A DNA stretch of 64,000 bases from Silene latifolia (GCF_048544455.1 NC_133538.1:37883469-37947468), one strand, 5' to 3'. Shown: positions 11,592 to 22,822, counted from the stretch's first letter. The notes: generated from the sequence alone by a model not told the origin. A program made the numbers and translations.

Positions 11592-12039
11592 TTATACTAA
11601 AGTGAGGTTAGTTATTTTGTAAAGTAACAATGGTTGTCCTATGTAGTAACACAAGTTCTTTTATAAAGTAACATTGGTTTTTATAAACAGTCGCACTAGT
11701 GGCAAATTCTCTTGTAAAACCATTTTATCTTAATAATCCTCCTAAAATAACTTCTATTACCACTATTATCCTTAATAGGGGCATCGTGGTCTCTTATAAA
11801 TGGTTTTGTAATGTTTATTATATAACCGTATTATAAGAGACTTACTCAACAATAATCATTTCGAAAAACAACACTAATTATTTTATGTTGTAACACTAGT
11901 TAGTTTATGTCGTAACACCGGGGCCGTCCAACGAAATTCGGAGGTCCGGTTCCAAATATTATTTAGAGGCCCTATAGTGATTAAATTAGTATTTTATTTA
12001 TTTATTTATATTTTTTTTTACAGCGGTAAAAAAGTTATC
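11592..12039. other. non-coding spacer
   Basis: GTAACA(A/C)-type words recur (11620-11680, 11880-11930), but no gene or bounded element is recognised. It would be downstream of the TPR gene. Confidence 0.45.
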
Positions 12040-12385
12040 CTACACACTACAAACCCGACTCTCACAGTCGGATTTTATTATTACATTATTTGAATACGAA
12101 ATTAAACTACTGGGGTTAACAACCAAACAAGGTTTCTTAACGCGGCGATCAGGGGCGGCGGCAACTAGCGCGAACATTTCTTTTCTCTTCTTTTTCAACT
12201 GAGCTTCAGAGGAGTACCTGCGACAAGACACACTTACGCCACGAGGACGTAGAAGTTTATGAAAGAGAGATCTACTTTTTGTGAAAGAAGATAAATTGTG
12301 TCTTGGAGATTCATCTCCTTGGCTTTGATTCTTCTTGGAAGTAGTCATTTTCCATTTCTCACGCGCATGATGAGCAGAGGGGTAC
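12040..12385 (-). CDS. Candidate 3' exon of TPR gene
   Basis: This is an open segment on the minus strand of the TPR locus. A good acceptor (ATATTTTGCAG) ends at 12386, and a second (CTTGTCGCAG) ends at 12218. The frame through both reads YPSAHHAREKWKM... and RRYSSEAQLKKKRKEM..., basic and without a recognised domain. I could not join it in frame to the upstream block with a convincing donor, so it could be a 3' exon or UTR. Confidence 0.3.
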
Positions 12386-12432
12386 CTGCAAAATATTGGG
12401 GTAATCTGGGCGCATGATGGTTTTTCAGATGA

Positions 12433-13065
12433 TTAAATCTTACACTTCTTAGGACGAGCTGAAAAGGTGAAGGGTTCATGGTCATTTGAGTCATTCTGAG
12501 CTCGAAGGTAAAAAGAAGTAGCCTTTTCATTCACGCGACAAACAGGGACGTTTGGATATCTAGCAACACCCTTTGTGTTATCATGGTGAATATGAGTATC
12601 AGGAGGAGAAAAATTGTCACAAGTTAAAGATGCACTTGAAGTCCCAATCTCAGCATCAGACGCGCTCGAACTTACGCTAGGATTGACATGTTTTACATTG
12701 ATATTATCGGACGGAGTTATGTCTTCATTCATTTCCCCCATCGCCTTAGATTTCCACCTTTTATGACATCTTCGTTTCTTCTTCTTCTTATAGCGTTCTT
12801 TGACAGTGTCACTCTCCTTAGTATCCTCACTCGTTAGGATCCGAATTGTTAAAGTTGTCAAATCTCGTTTGCGGTAAAAACTCATGTTTTTACCATCCAG
12901 CAACTTTTTATAAGATTGCACAGGGATCCTTAAACGGGAACTACCACATCCCTTTTTGGAGAACTCAAGAATCGACTTTTTAGCACAAAAACTCTGAAAC
13001 CCCTTCTCCTCCATAGTCACACTCTCATTATCCTTCATACTCACATCACTTTGATCTTCCATCAC
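12433..13065 (-). CDS. Basic C-terminal block of TPR locus, shifted frame
   Basis: This frame of about 209 residues begins exactly where the TPR frame stops: the TGA stop and an ATG overlap as TGATG at 13061-13065. Residue content is charged: a KKKKKRR cluster that could be a nuclear localisation signal, then a serine-rich region, ending ARPKKCKI. No domain is recognised. The overlap and shared strand suggest that this is the rest of the TPR protein, separated by a one-base indel or an unrecognised intron. A second independent gene is less likely. The upstream continuation of this frame meets TAG and TGA within ten codons. Confidence 0.5.
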   Translation of the reverse strand: MMEDQSDVSMKDNESVTMEEKGFQSFCAKKSILEFSKKGCGSSRLRIPVQSYKKLLDGKNMSFYRKRDLTTLTIRILTSEDTKESDTVKERYKKKKKRRCHKRWKSKAMGEMNEDITPSDNINVKHVNPSVSSSASDAEIGTSSASLTCDNFSPPDTHIHHDNTKGVARYPNVPVCRVNEKATSFYLRAQNDSNDHEPFTFSARPKKCKI

Positions 13066-13907
13066 CTCCGTGACCCCGCTTCACTATCTTTTATACCCAT
13101 GTTAGATGCCGAGACATGGATATGCTTCTTATTACTTCCCTCCACACAATCATTAGTGGCAACCTCCAACACTCTTTTACCATTTTCCTTGATGAGAAGG
13201 TGCCCTCTTACCACATCTAATTCCCTTAACACATCCTTATTACTAGGTTCAACCGCTAAGGCCTCAACCAAATCCAATTCAGCCTTCGAAAACCTTTTCA
13301 ACTTTATAGAAGCAACCGCCCTTCGAAAACGTGCCTTAACATTACGAGGAAATGAGTCCAAAATCATGGAGCATAAATCCGAAATAGCCCTGTATTCCTC
13401 AAGTTTCAGGGCACAAGCAGCCATATTAGAAATGAGGGAAACAGCAAGGTCAGATAATGATTGAATATCTTCACCTCCAATATTTCCCAAACTTAAACTA
13501 AGCAATTTACAACCTTCATCATAACACGCTGCAGCACTATCAAAATAATTTTGCCTAAAAAGATTGTTCCCCTTAACTTTAAGCTCCCTCACCTCAGCTA
13601 AGATTAACGGAGCTGACTCCTGTAATTTCATAAAGGAGCCTAACATCCTACCCCCATCATTCTCCATAAACCCATCTCTAACATGGGCACAAGCAAAAGC
13701 TTCAAGAAATTTATGATGAACGGTAGTAGAAGAGATAATTACAATACTGACATAGAAGAAGCAATCACCCTTTAAACCCCAATCTACGATAAGAAAACAA
13801 CAGTAGTCCTCAACACAAACCAAAGTCCCAGCAAAAGACGTCAAAAGAAACAAAAACACCTTGAAAAAACAGGCCAAAAAGACCACCACAGGCCGTTGAA
13901 GAGACAA
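13062..13907 (-). CDS. TPR-domain co-chaperone-like protein (N-terminal block)
   Basis: The likely start is the internal Met at 13667 (MENDGGRMLG); residues encoded upstream of it are hydrophobic and look like translated leader. Counting from that Met, TPR helices span about 20-155. The positions that make the dicarboxylate clamp of Hsp70/Hsp90-binding TPRs are all present: K30 and N34 in LKVKGN, N81 in SNMAAC, and K111 and R115 in VKARFRR. This supports binding to an EEVD chaperone tail. The frame stops at TGA (13062) after SEAGSRR, and a basic block continues in another frame. It is the only host-like gene in the window. The CT-rich region at 13910-14400 would be its leader and promoter. 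It may be a functional gene with an unrecognised intron or a recently broken copy. Confidence 0.6.
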   Translation of the reverse strand: MSLQRPVVVFLACFFKVFLFLLTSFAGTLVCVEDYCCFLIVDWGLKGDCFFYVSIVIISSTTVHHKFLEAFACAHVRDGFMENDGGRMLGSFMKLQESAPLILAEVRELKVKGNNLFRQNYFDSAAACYDEGCKLLSLSLGNIGGEDIQSLSDLAVSLISNMAACALKLEEYRAISDLCSMILDSFPRNVKARFRRAVASIKLKRFSKAELDLVEALAVEPSNKDVLRELDVVRGHLLIKENGKRVLEVATNDCVEGSNKKHIHVSASNMGIKDSEAGSRR

Positions 13908-14515
13908 GGCACTAGAAACGTTGATTAGGGCTTAGGTGAGAACCCCAACCATGGAGAAACCAACAAAAGCAAGAATCGAGAGATGAAACCGAGAAAATAA
14001 CTTGCAAAAGTGGGGATCAAACCTGAAGCGTTTTAGGTGAAAACCAAAAAAACGATCAGATCGCTGAAGACACACGAAAGACGCCGGCGAGCAAGACTAA
14101 ATGGGTTGAAGAGAACTAATTACACCCGCCATATGGTTTAATCGAAAGGTAAAATCAGAACAACAGTCAATCAAAGGCAAAATAGCGGAATCGATTTTAA
14201 GAACTTGATCGAAAAACGATTAAATACCACCAGTAGTTGATGTTCAGGACGAAAATAAAGAGAAAGTGCGATAAAAACAGAGGGAAAAAAGAGAGGGAAA
14301 CCTCGCCGGCGACCAGAAAAAGTGTATCGGAGGTGTTGTCGCCGGCGAGAAAACGATTTTAAGATGATTTTAGGGATTTTCTCGCTCCTGATTTTCTCTC
14401 TCTGTTATTTGCATGTCACATTGTCACAATCAATTAATCATGCATTTCTTGTTTTCTAAGCATCTAATAACACCCTCTTTCTTAGCTAGACTAGAATTAG
14501 TGATTAAATTAGTAA
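13908..14515 (-). promoter_or_regulatory. Probable 5' leader and promoter of TPR gene
   Basis: Read on the minus strand this is a CT-rich leader with a short upstream frame (MAGVISSLQP, about 14133-14100) and GCCGGCGA repeats near 14090-14350. No clear TATA box was fixed. The assignment is by position only. Confidence 0.35.
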
Positions 14516-14516
14516 A

Positions 14517-14966
14517 ACACTTAAATGTTCAATACTTTTTTCAGCTATTTAGCAAAAAATGATCGAAACAAAAGATTAGTAATCGAATTTTTTGAATTAT
14601 TTGAGCGAGACTTAAAATATTCGCAAAATTATCGTCAAATGGGGTCTTTTAGTAATCACTCTCTCCAACTAATAGGGTTGTATTTGTATCCTTTTTACAA
14701 CTATATATTAGTGTAAAACCGCCTTACACAAGACTTACCCTAAAATATTTGAGATTTTATTAAAAAATGATCATTATTAATTTTATAAACCACTTACAGT
14801 AATAAGATTACTTTTAAAGATAGTTTTATGTTATGTTAAAGTTCATTTCAATGGTTTTTTATACTCTCAAGAAATGACAACAAATGTATACAAGTTAAAA
14901 GAAACATAACATCAATGTAAGAACAGAGAAAAAATTGCATGATGAGGCAAGCAAAGACAAAAAACT
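14517..14966 (+). repeat. Tandem duplication, copy 1 (uninterrupted)
   Basis: The segment runs from ACTTAAATG to GCAAGCAAAGACAA and is repeated immediately downstream. Copy 1 is intact at about 450 bp and keeps the pre-insertion sequences for both elements that interrupt copy 2. No gene is recognised in it. Confidence 0.85.
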
Positions 14967-15357
14967 TAAATGGTCAATATTTTTTTCAGCTATTTAGCAA
15001 AAAATGATCGAAACAAAAGATTAGTAATCGAATTTTTTGAATTATTTGAGCGAGATGATACGTGCATTTTATATAGTCTTTTTAAGTTTCTTATGCACAT
15101 ATTTCTATGCAATTCTCGTGGTTCTATGCTACGAAATGCCCCGAATATTCTACTTTGGTTTGTTTTGCTTTATTTGCAGGAATGGACATGAAAGTAGCGG
15201 AATCAAGCCTTTTATCGTCCGTTTTGCTTGCATTTAGAGGATAAGTGGATTTGGAGCGGAAACGCTGCTGTCTTGGGACGTGTAAAGTTATTTCGGAAGC
15301 TAAATAAACAAGTCAATGCTGGAATCAATGAAACAAGTAGCTGGCTGAGTCAAAGTC

Positions 15358-15545
15358 ACTCGATCGAAGGCTTTTATGATCGATCGAGTAGTTTTGGATA
15401 GCAGAAGACTTCGATCGAGTGAAATCCATGTTCGATCGAATTGCGCGTAATTGGAGTTCCTCGATCGAGTAGGTTTTCTACTCGATCGAGAGGTTTTGCT
15501 ATGAATCTGTTCGATCGAGTAGTTCTAAATTGCTCGATCGAGTAA
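15358..15545. repeat. Array of TCGATCGA palindromes upstream of TATA
   Basis: About eight copies of CGATCGAG/TTCGATCGA occur at irregular spacing of 15-30 bp, ending about 65 bp before the TATA box at 15609. The position inside an LTR U3 suggests a regulatory array; this is inference. Confidence 0.8.
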
Positions 15546-15608
15546 TTCGCTAATGGGCTCGGGCTTCTTTAGTTTAATTTAGTTTTCTAGGTTTAATAAT
15601 TGTCTTTC

Positions 15609-15618
15609 CTATAAATAG
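15609..15618 (+). promoter_or_regulatory. TATA box of solo LTR
   Basis: CTATAAATAG follows the palindrome array, in the position expected for the U3 promoter. Confidence 0.6.
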
Positions 15619-16591
15619 GAAAGACGACATTAGGTTTGGGCATGACTGGAGACATCACATTTCCTTTATTTGCTGTTCGACGTTACTATTGCTCTTTTTC
15701 CCGGATCTCTTAATCCGTAATTCTTCCTTTTACTCTTTCTCTTTCTTTTACTCTCTCCTTAATTTGTGATGTTTATTATTCCTCTATTTTTTCGCTTTTG
15801 TTCCATCACTATTATGTCTAGCTAATTTAATTGCTAGGATTTAGGGGATTCAATGAATAATTGTTAGTTGCTAATTAGGTTTACAGATCTTCCGTTGTTA
15901 TCCTGTCTTTGTTGTTAATCACTGAAATTAACTGTTATTAGCTGCTTGAATCGATGCATTTAGCTAACTTCATTGGTAAGCCTTGACCTAGACCGGAAGG
16001 TTGGAAGGGGTGAGACCTGTAGTGAACATTAGGACGCTTTAGTGAGGGCGGAAGCATAGCTAATAGTATTTTAGGGCGAATTGAGACCGGAAGGAGATAT
16101 TCGTTGCCCCTTAGACTGATACAATTGATCGATCTGTGACCTTAGCTGCAATTATCTGACATTCATTGATGACCCGACAATCCTAGTAAACTTCATTTAC
16201 TGTTAATCTCTCTTACTCTTTTCTCACTTTGATCATCTTTAGTTTTAGTTCAAACAACTTAAACCCCCAATTGTGACCATAGACAGATTAGGATTAATGA
16301 GTAGATAGTGACCGCCTCCCGTGGAGATCGACCCTACTTACCGCTAATTTCGGTTAGTAGTACTTAGGTATTTATTTTTGGTACTGTAACGACGGTATCA
16401 CGAGACTAAAAATATTCGTAAAATTATCGTCAAATGGGGTCTTTTAGTAATCACTCTCTCCAACTAATAGGGTTGTATTTGTATCCTTTTTACAACTATA
16501 TATTAGTGTAAAACCACTTTACATAAGTCTTACCCTAAAATATTTAAGACTTTATTAGAAAATGATCATTATTAATTTTATAAATCACTTA

Positions 16592-16962
16592 CCATCCCCA
16601 AGCAGAAGGTCGACTTAATCGGGTCACCAAATTTTTTTCTCTTAATCACACCTTATTAATTTTGACCCACTTTCACCCTCGCAAGCAAAAGGTCACGACC
16701 CATGACTGTCCCAAGCAGAAAGTCACCACTTTAGGTCACTACCCATTTTTTTATTTACTTTGTTGTCCTCATTATTTGTGTCTAAGCAATTAGAAGGTGA
16801 CACCTACTAGGTCACCAAATTGACCTCTTCTACTTCAAGGTCACCAATTGACCACCAATTGACATATTCTACTTCAAGGTCATGCTAATGTGGTGCTTAA
16901 TTATAGATTAGCTTGACCCAACGAGGTCATGAACCTCTCCATGACCTTGCTTGGGCATGGTC
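16592..16962. mobile_element. Small TIR element (MITE-like), about 371 bp
   Basis: Ends are CCATCCCCAAGCAGAAGGTC and (reverse complement) ACCATGCCCAAGCAAGGTC. The flanks share CTTAC, so the duplication is 3-5 bp (TTA to CTTAC). The empty site CACTTACAGTAA is preserved in tandem copy 1. Inside, AAGGTCA/GGTCACC words recur many times. A TTA duplication would fit PIF/Harbinger; the superfamily remains uncertain. Confidence 0.65.
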
Positions 16963-17249
16963 TTACAGTAATAAGATTACTTTTAAAGATAGTCTTATGT
17001 TATGTTAAAGTTCATTTCAATGGTTTTTCATACTCTCAAGAAATGACAACAAATGTATAAAAGTTAAAAGAAACATAACATCAATGTAAGAACAGGGAAA
17101 AAATTGCATGATGAGGCAAGCAAAGACAATAAAAACTTTTATTGAAAATGAGGTAGATCAAGGATTCGATCCTCCAACATTTCGCAGTAAGTTTGTATTC
17201 CAATGTGTTTGCTTCAAGAACTTGCCATTATGATAGAATAACTTGTTGA

Positions 17250-19903
17250 ACATATGTCTTTCATTTTTTATATTTGCGTTCTGTTAATGAGCCAACTGAG
17301 GTATATGAGGCCCTTTTCAGATTGGGCCCCGGTTCTAGGAACGGTCTGAACTTGCTAAAATACCGGCCTGCGTAACACTTGCTATTGCATGAAGTAATAT
17401 TGATTGTTATAAACGGTAACACTAGTGTGGACATCGGCCCACTTGCAAGCCCGGTCGATCTGCGGACGTGCAGCGGTCTTTTGAAAGCCACGCTCGGCGG
17501 CGTAAAAAAAGGCTTTCGACCGGATCGTTTTAGATCGGTCGGTTTCGTCTCGGTAAGGGTCTCAAAACGATTAGAGATGTTCGGAGTCACCACCAAGCAT
17601 TTGTGGGATGCTTGTAACCCGTTTGAATCCACTTTATACCTCGGTCAAACGAAGCACAAAGCAGTGTTTGACATAGGTACTAAACATAAGGAATCGTCCC
17701 TCTTTAGCATCCTATCTCTAGAATGACTCTCGTACGCCCTGGATAAGGTCGTCCACTATCCAAAGTTTCTGAGTAAGAGGTGAAGGTACGTATTGGGAAG
17801 CCCTATAATCAGACACCCAATCCCGCCCGCGTAGCGCCTCTCTTGATCGATCTTGGTTGGTTGAATGCAAAAGTTGATAAAACGGTTTAAATGCATGAAT
17901 GCGCATCCAATAATTTAAACCTAACATGTGGGAGCTTTCTAAGTCGGTTGATTTAATCCAAGTATCAAGTATAAGATGTCGAATTTGATTAATGGTTGAT
18001 TTGCATGCAAGACGGAAATTAAACATCCATTTGCGGTATTAGGTTTATGGTGCATAATGTGATCTATTTGTCTTAGTAAGGTGTTACGCAAATATGATTA
18101 GTCGTCTGATCCGTCCTATATCCGGGTTAACCGGAGTCGGGATCGTCCTAGACTAATGCTGGAAGGGGAAGAGACCCTGCACCAGGCAACCATATGAGGC
18201 GCGAGCCTGTTGGCGATGCAAGGGGGGTCTCCCCTTGTTTTGAAAACAGGAAAGAAATGGCCCGTTTAGGTGCGGGTCAGTCAACGGTTTAAGACGCGTT
18301 CTGACCATTTGAAAAACGTTTATAAAACGTGTTGAAAAATGGGTATTTAATCCCGTTTTGGTTTGAAAGGGTCATTTAGACCGTATTTGTTGATTTGAGG
18401 AACGAGACTCGAATAGTCATCATTATTTTGATGATATTCAGCGTCGGGTTCGACTTGACATGGATAGTTTTGAGAATGATCATGAACTAATTGTTTTAAG
18501 TTCATTTGAATATAATTAGTCGATACTCATCATCGTACCCGGGATAAAATGCGGCATGGTATGTGGAACCAAGGATGACTTTGTGTTGGTGACTAATATG
18601 TTTATTTTGGAAATGTAAAGAAATGATGAAAGGCTTTAAAATATCTCTCAAAATGTGAAGAAATGAAATAAAAGACTTTAAAATACGTTTTAAATGTTAT
18701 TAACCAAATATTATCACCGGAACACGGATTAAACCGTCATGGTATTAAGAACCAAGGGTGAAAAATGTTTTATGGTTAAAATTTGTAAAAATAAATAAAA
18801 GGGTTTGAAAATATTCGAAATGGTAAAAACCGATTACAAATATGAAAATAGATTAATGAGGAAGGACGAGAACAACCACGGTTGAGTTCTGACCTGGGCA
18901 CCCCATTAAGGCGCGAGCCTTTGTGCAGAACAAGGGGCTTCTGCCTCAGGTCAAAACTCAGTTTTGGCTCGTCTATCCTATGTTTTGGATCGTGTTATGC
19001 ATGTTTTAGCATGTTATGGTCATAAAACAAGCAAAGGCATGATAAAAGAAGGATTTTTACACCCTCATACTTACATGTTTGGTTATGGCGAGAAACCGAC
19101 GTAAAGTGTAACAACTCGTTTGGTCGGAAGAGACTCAGTTTAAAACCGTTTTGGTAAGTAAAAAGAGTGTTTTATTAAGATTAGTGGCGGTGTAGGGGTC
19201 GAAATGGTCGGTCAAGTGATTTAATGCACGATGACAGTACCAAACAATGTGTAAGGCTTGTATTTAAGATCGGTAGGTCGTAAATACGCATCGAATTGTG
19301 ATTTAAGAAGTCGAGTCGAGAATTATAAGGGACAAAAGAGGTGGCGGACACTCGCGTAAGTTCTCAAATTGGGGCATTTGAGGGGTATTTGTAGGAAAAC
19401 GAGTGGTTGTGTGAGTTTTGAGCGACGTGGCCACCTGGGCTGCTCAAAGAGGCGCGAGCCACGTCGCGGGTCTTCGAGTTGTCCTGTCACTTTCACACAA
19501 ATGCAATCATGATTTGTTCTATCCTAGGATTTGTAGTCACATATTTGGTACTTGACCATTCATGAATCCGGGAAATCTTAGTATAGAAGGTTTGAAATGG
19601 TTTGTTTTTTGTGGTTGACTCGGTTTGACTCGTTGTTGGAGTTGGGATTTGAATTTTTGAGTCGGTTTTTGGTCCGGTGTCGGTTTTGACTCTAGTTAGT
19701 GTCATTGCGACCCCGTCGTCGTGCATTAAACACTCCAGGTACTTTTGAAAAGTTTTGAAATGTTTTATTTTTGAAATCGTTTTAAGTTTTCCGGCGTAAA
19801 GTTGTACACAAACTGTCGATCAAACGCCGCGATTCCAAAACATTTTGTAGTCCGATAATCATCGGGTGTTTTTTGGAGTCTCAGCAGATACTGGGTATCT
19901 ACA
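17250..19903 (-). mobile_element. Tat/Ogre-type 3' LTR (minus strand), left end undefined
   Basis: Read on the minus strand, the LTR starts TGTAGATACCCAGTATCTGC at 19903, directly after a purine tract (AAAGTGGGGGCTC, 19904-19916). It contains GGTGGTGACTCCGAACATCTC-like sequence near 17570-17590, typical of long Ogre/Tat LTRs. Three diverged modules with AGGCGCGAGCC sit at about 18174-18240, 18892-18955 and 19425-19485. No CA end could be set on the left. Length of about 2.6 kb is consistent with Ogre-type LTRs. Confidence 0.55.
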
Positions 19904-20571
19904 GAGCCCCCACTTTGACTAAGGCTTGGACAGGGCGAAAGTCAAAGTAGAGCCCCTAGGTCAATCGAAGATTACAACCTGGAGACCCAAGCGACGTCAA
20001 GGCCGCTCGAAAGGATTCGGGCCAAGGACTTGCCGTTGGGAAGGGTGACGCCAAGGCGACCTGAGGGTACGAGCCAAGGACCTGTCATCGGGAACAGTTT
20101 AGAGTCTGTCGACTGTCCGTGCGGGTTGTTTAAAGTCCGTTAGACTATATACAAAGGCTTGCCAGCCATAAGAAGGAGTCATACCTGAGGCATCTTCGGA
20201 TATGTCCTCGCACGTTTGAGGACAAAGGCTCGCCAGCAATGGTACGTACATGAGGAGGGCTCGCCAGCCACGATCCATAGTAAGGCTCGCCAGCCATGGT
20301 GCTTATATGAGTAGGGCTCGCCAGCCGCGATGCGTTGTAAGGCTCGCCAGCTGTGGTGCGTATATGAGGAGGGCTCGCCAGCCGCGATGCATTGTAAGGC
20401 TCGCCAGCCATGGTGCGTATATGAGGAGGGCTCGCCAGCCGTGATGCGGGTAAGGCTCGCCAGCCATGGGGCGTATATGAGGAGGGCTCGCCAGCCGCGA
20501 TGCGTTGTAAGGTTCGCCAGCCATGGTGTGAATATGAGGAGGGCTCGCCAGCCGCGATGCGTAGTGATACC
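19904..20571 (-). mobile_element. Internal 3' region of the Tat/Ogre-type element
   Basis: This is the stretch upstream (minus strand) of the 3' LTR. It carries the polypurine tract, then non-coding sequence, then a 57-bp tandem array. It stops abruptly where an Athila-type LTR end begins at 20572. No gag-pol is present. Confidence 0.55.
20222..20570. repeat. 57-bp tandem repeat, about 6 copies
   Basis: GGCTCGCCAGC recurs at about 20228, 20284, 20340, 20397, 20454 and 20511, with a second copy in each unit about 30 bp later. Each unit is two half-repeats (CCATGGTGCGTATATGAGGA and CCGCGATGCGTTGTAA types). Several overlapping open frames of 64-135 codons in both directions arise purely from the periodicity. 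Confidence 0.9.
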
Positions 20572-20815
20572 GTCGTAGAGTATCACAAATAAAATTAATA
20601 ATCCAAACTACTACTATAGATAGTGGCAGTCAGGGTCGAACCACAAGGAGGCAAGCTATTTAAAGTTGTCTAATTTAAGTCTAAAGTAACAGTTTTGGGA
20701 AGTTTGATTTGAATGATTCTATAACTAAAGGCAATAAAATTAAAACTAAACTAATGCAAATAAATGACCAATTAAAGAAAATAGATGAAATCAAATATTA
20801 AAAGGATGCTAAGAT
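20572..20815 (-). mobile_element. Athila-type LTR fragment (3' part, minus strand)
   Basis: The reverse complement ends ...GACGGTATCA and contains CTTGTGGTTCGACCCTGACT. This mirrors the 3' end of the LTR at 60240-60339 (CTGGTTCGACCCGTGCTACC...ACGGTATCA). It begins at the exact LTR terminus (20572) and breaks off at about 20815, where copia leader sequence starts. Confidence 0.55.
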
Positions 20816-21562
20816 GGTCGGTTCCCTGTATTTTCGACGGCAGTATCCTAGGTAAGTCGGAAATAATCACGTAAGACGGTGTCACTTAAGAAGGCGATCC
20901 ATTAAAGACGGTGTTACCTCGAGATGCGTGCCAAAACCGAAGTTCAAGGGACCAATGGAGTTGGTTTCCGAATATGTAATAGTTTATTAGATTTACTTTT
21001 TTAGGAAGGCCATACTAGGATTTATTTTTATGCTTTGCCCTTTATTTATATGTCGCATGCATCGCTAAATCGCCATAGTTAAAACATGCATCATCATTTT
21101 AATCGAGTTTATCGACCGTGTCAATTATAATTATCGTAGTTCACCGCTTTAGTTCACTTAAAATGTGATAGATAACAAATTGACATGACCTCTCGCTAAA
21201 ATAAACAATTGAGACATAGCCTTACCAAAAAGTAGAAACCATGAAAACCTATTTCGTGAGGGAGTGCACTCGGCTTTACCAGGGTACAAACCTTGTTACG
21301 TAGGGGAAGTGGGTGATAAATGTCTACCCACTGAATTTATAAAGATAAGGGTTGTTTTCGGCTTTACCGATGCCCAAGTTGATGTAAATTTGGATCATGG
21401 ACACATTTATTCGAAATTTGGGTTGAACTCAACGAAAGTATTCTCGATGGTTGCCGGATGTATTTCGAGCTAAAGATAAATTTTAATGTAAATTTATCGA
21501 CCAAGAGTTCTAAAAGTAGAATCGATTAAAAGGTTAATCACTACTACAGAATTCATCAAGGA

Positions 21563-21732
21563 CATCAGTGGATGGACATCGGATTTTTGAAAAAACAGAT
21601 GTAATAAGTTTGCACATCGGATTTTTATAAAAGTCTGATGTAATTATATTATATGGACATCGGTTGTTATTTTCAACCCATGTCCATTATAATGGACATC
21701 GGATTAAATTACAACCCATGTCCATATAATCC
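21563..21732. repeat. CACTA left subterminal repeats
   Basis: GGACATCGG(A/T)T and its complement occur about six times, alternating orientation, in 170 bp. In CACTA elements subterminal motifs of this kind bind the TNPA-type protein. Confidence 0.85.
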
Positions 21733-22822
21733 TTAATTTGGGCGCAAAATGAAAACAATTCCCCCCGCCCCAAATTATTTTCACTATCATTCTTTTTTTT
21801 TTAGACAAACCCAAACCCAAACCCTTAGTATAGCTTACTCGATCATCCCTTTCTTCTCTATCTCATGTTCATCCCTTAGCTTCTTCACTTCAAAACCCGA
21901 TCAAAAACCCAAAATCCTAGCTGCTGCTGCTGCTTCATCGTTCATCCCTTCTTCTCTCATCACCGGCGACATCATCCTTCTTCTCTTCACCGACGATATC
22001 ATCAGTCTTCGTTCTCATCACCTCGCGACATCAAACCCTAGCTCTTTCTTTCGTTTCTTCGCTCTTTATTATTAGGTAATTAATCTTCCCCTATCATTTA
22101 TATATTTATTCTCGATCATTTTATGGTTTATTTGAATATTTTACTGAAATTGATTTTGATTTGTTTGTAATTTTGACTGAAGAATGAATTATAGGGTTAT
22201 AATTTAATTGATAATCTAATTGGGGGTTTATTATTATACATTGCTATTATTGTATTACATGCATTTATATTCCTGGTTTATATATGAATGATACTCGTTG
22301 TTAGTTGAATTGCTGTTTGTTTAAGTGATGAATTTGTGTATAAGCAGATGAGCCGCTGTATTAATTATTTTGGCACCGCTTTGCTTGAATTTTGCCATTT
22401 AGTTTTTTAATAATCATTCGAAAGTTTCAAACTTGACTATTAGATTATCAAACTTATCATTCTAATGTTTAGTTGAATTGGGTCTCTTTTGATGTGGTTG
22501 TATGAGCGATTAGTTGGTAGTTGTGTGAATGTATGGTCAGAAAGAATGTATGTGAATGTATGCTCAAATTGGGGGTTTCTATGGTGCATGATTAGCATGT
22601 GTGAATGTGTAGTGAATGTATGGTCAGTGATTAGCATGTTTGCAAATCTGCTTACTATTTTCGGTCAATCTGCTAGCATAAAAAGCATGTAAATAAACAA
22701 AGTAAGGAGTAAAAGTAAGGTAGAATGTTAATTAAGGAGTAGAGAGTTAAGTAATTAGGTGAAGTGATGAACTCGAAAATAGTAAGCGATTTTAACCCTC
22801 TTCCCTATTATTGCGATAAATT

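Larger units (their letters stand above)
15056..16400 (+). mobile_element. Athila-type solo LTR
   Basis: The LTR begins TGATACGTGCATTTTATATA and ends GACGGTATCA (1345 bp, TG...CA), with a perfect 5-bp duplication CGAGA on both sides. Its 3' end matches the LTR end at 60330-60339, which is followed there by an Athila-style PBS. The uninterrupted copy 1 provides the empty site. A TATA box lies at 15609. An array of (T/C)CGATCGA(G/A) palindromes occupies 15358-15545. No internal region remains, so it is a solo LTR formed by recombination between LTRs. Confidence 0.85.
14967..17131 (+). repeat. Tandem duplication, copy 2 (interrupted twice)
   Basis: Copy 2 consists of 14967-15055, 16401-16591 and 16963-17131. 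Alignment by eye with copy 1 is nearly exact once the two insertions at 15056-16400 and 16592-16962 are removed. Small differences (CCGCC vs CCACT, GAGATT vs AAGACT) show that the duplication is not brand-new. Confidence 0.85.

Noticed and set aside
17160..17200. GGATTCGATCCTCC resembling a tRNA T-arm
   Set aside because: No matching acceptor, D-arm or anticodon stem could be folded nearby.
17379..17726. 115-codon frame in the 17.4-17.7 kb LTR region
   Set aside because: Lies within a long Tat/Ogre-type LTR, with no domain and with a competing frame on the other strand.
20145..20586. Repeat proteins (WRALLIYAPWLASL in one direction, RRARQPR in the other)
   Set aside because: Open frames in both directions come from the 57-bp period being a multiple of three. 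There is no start context or independent evidence.
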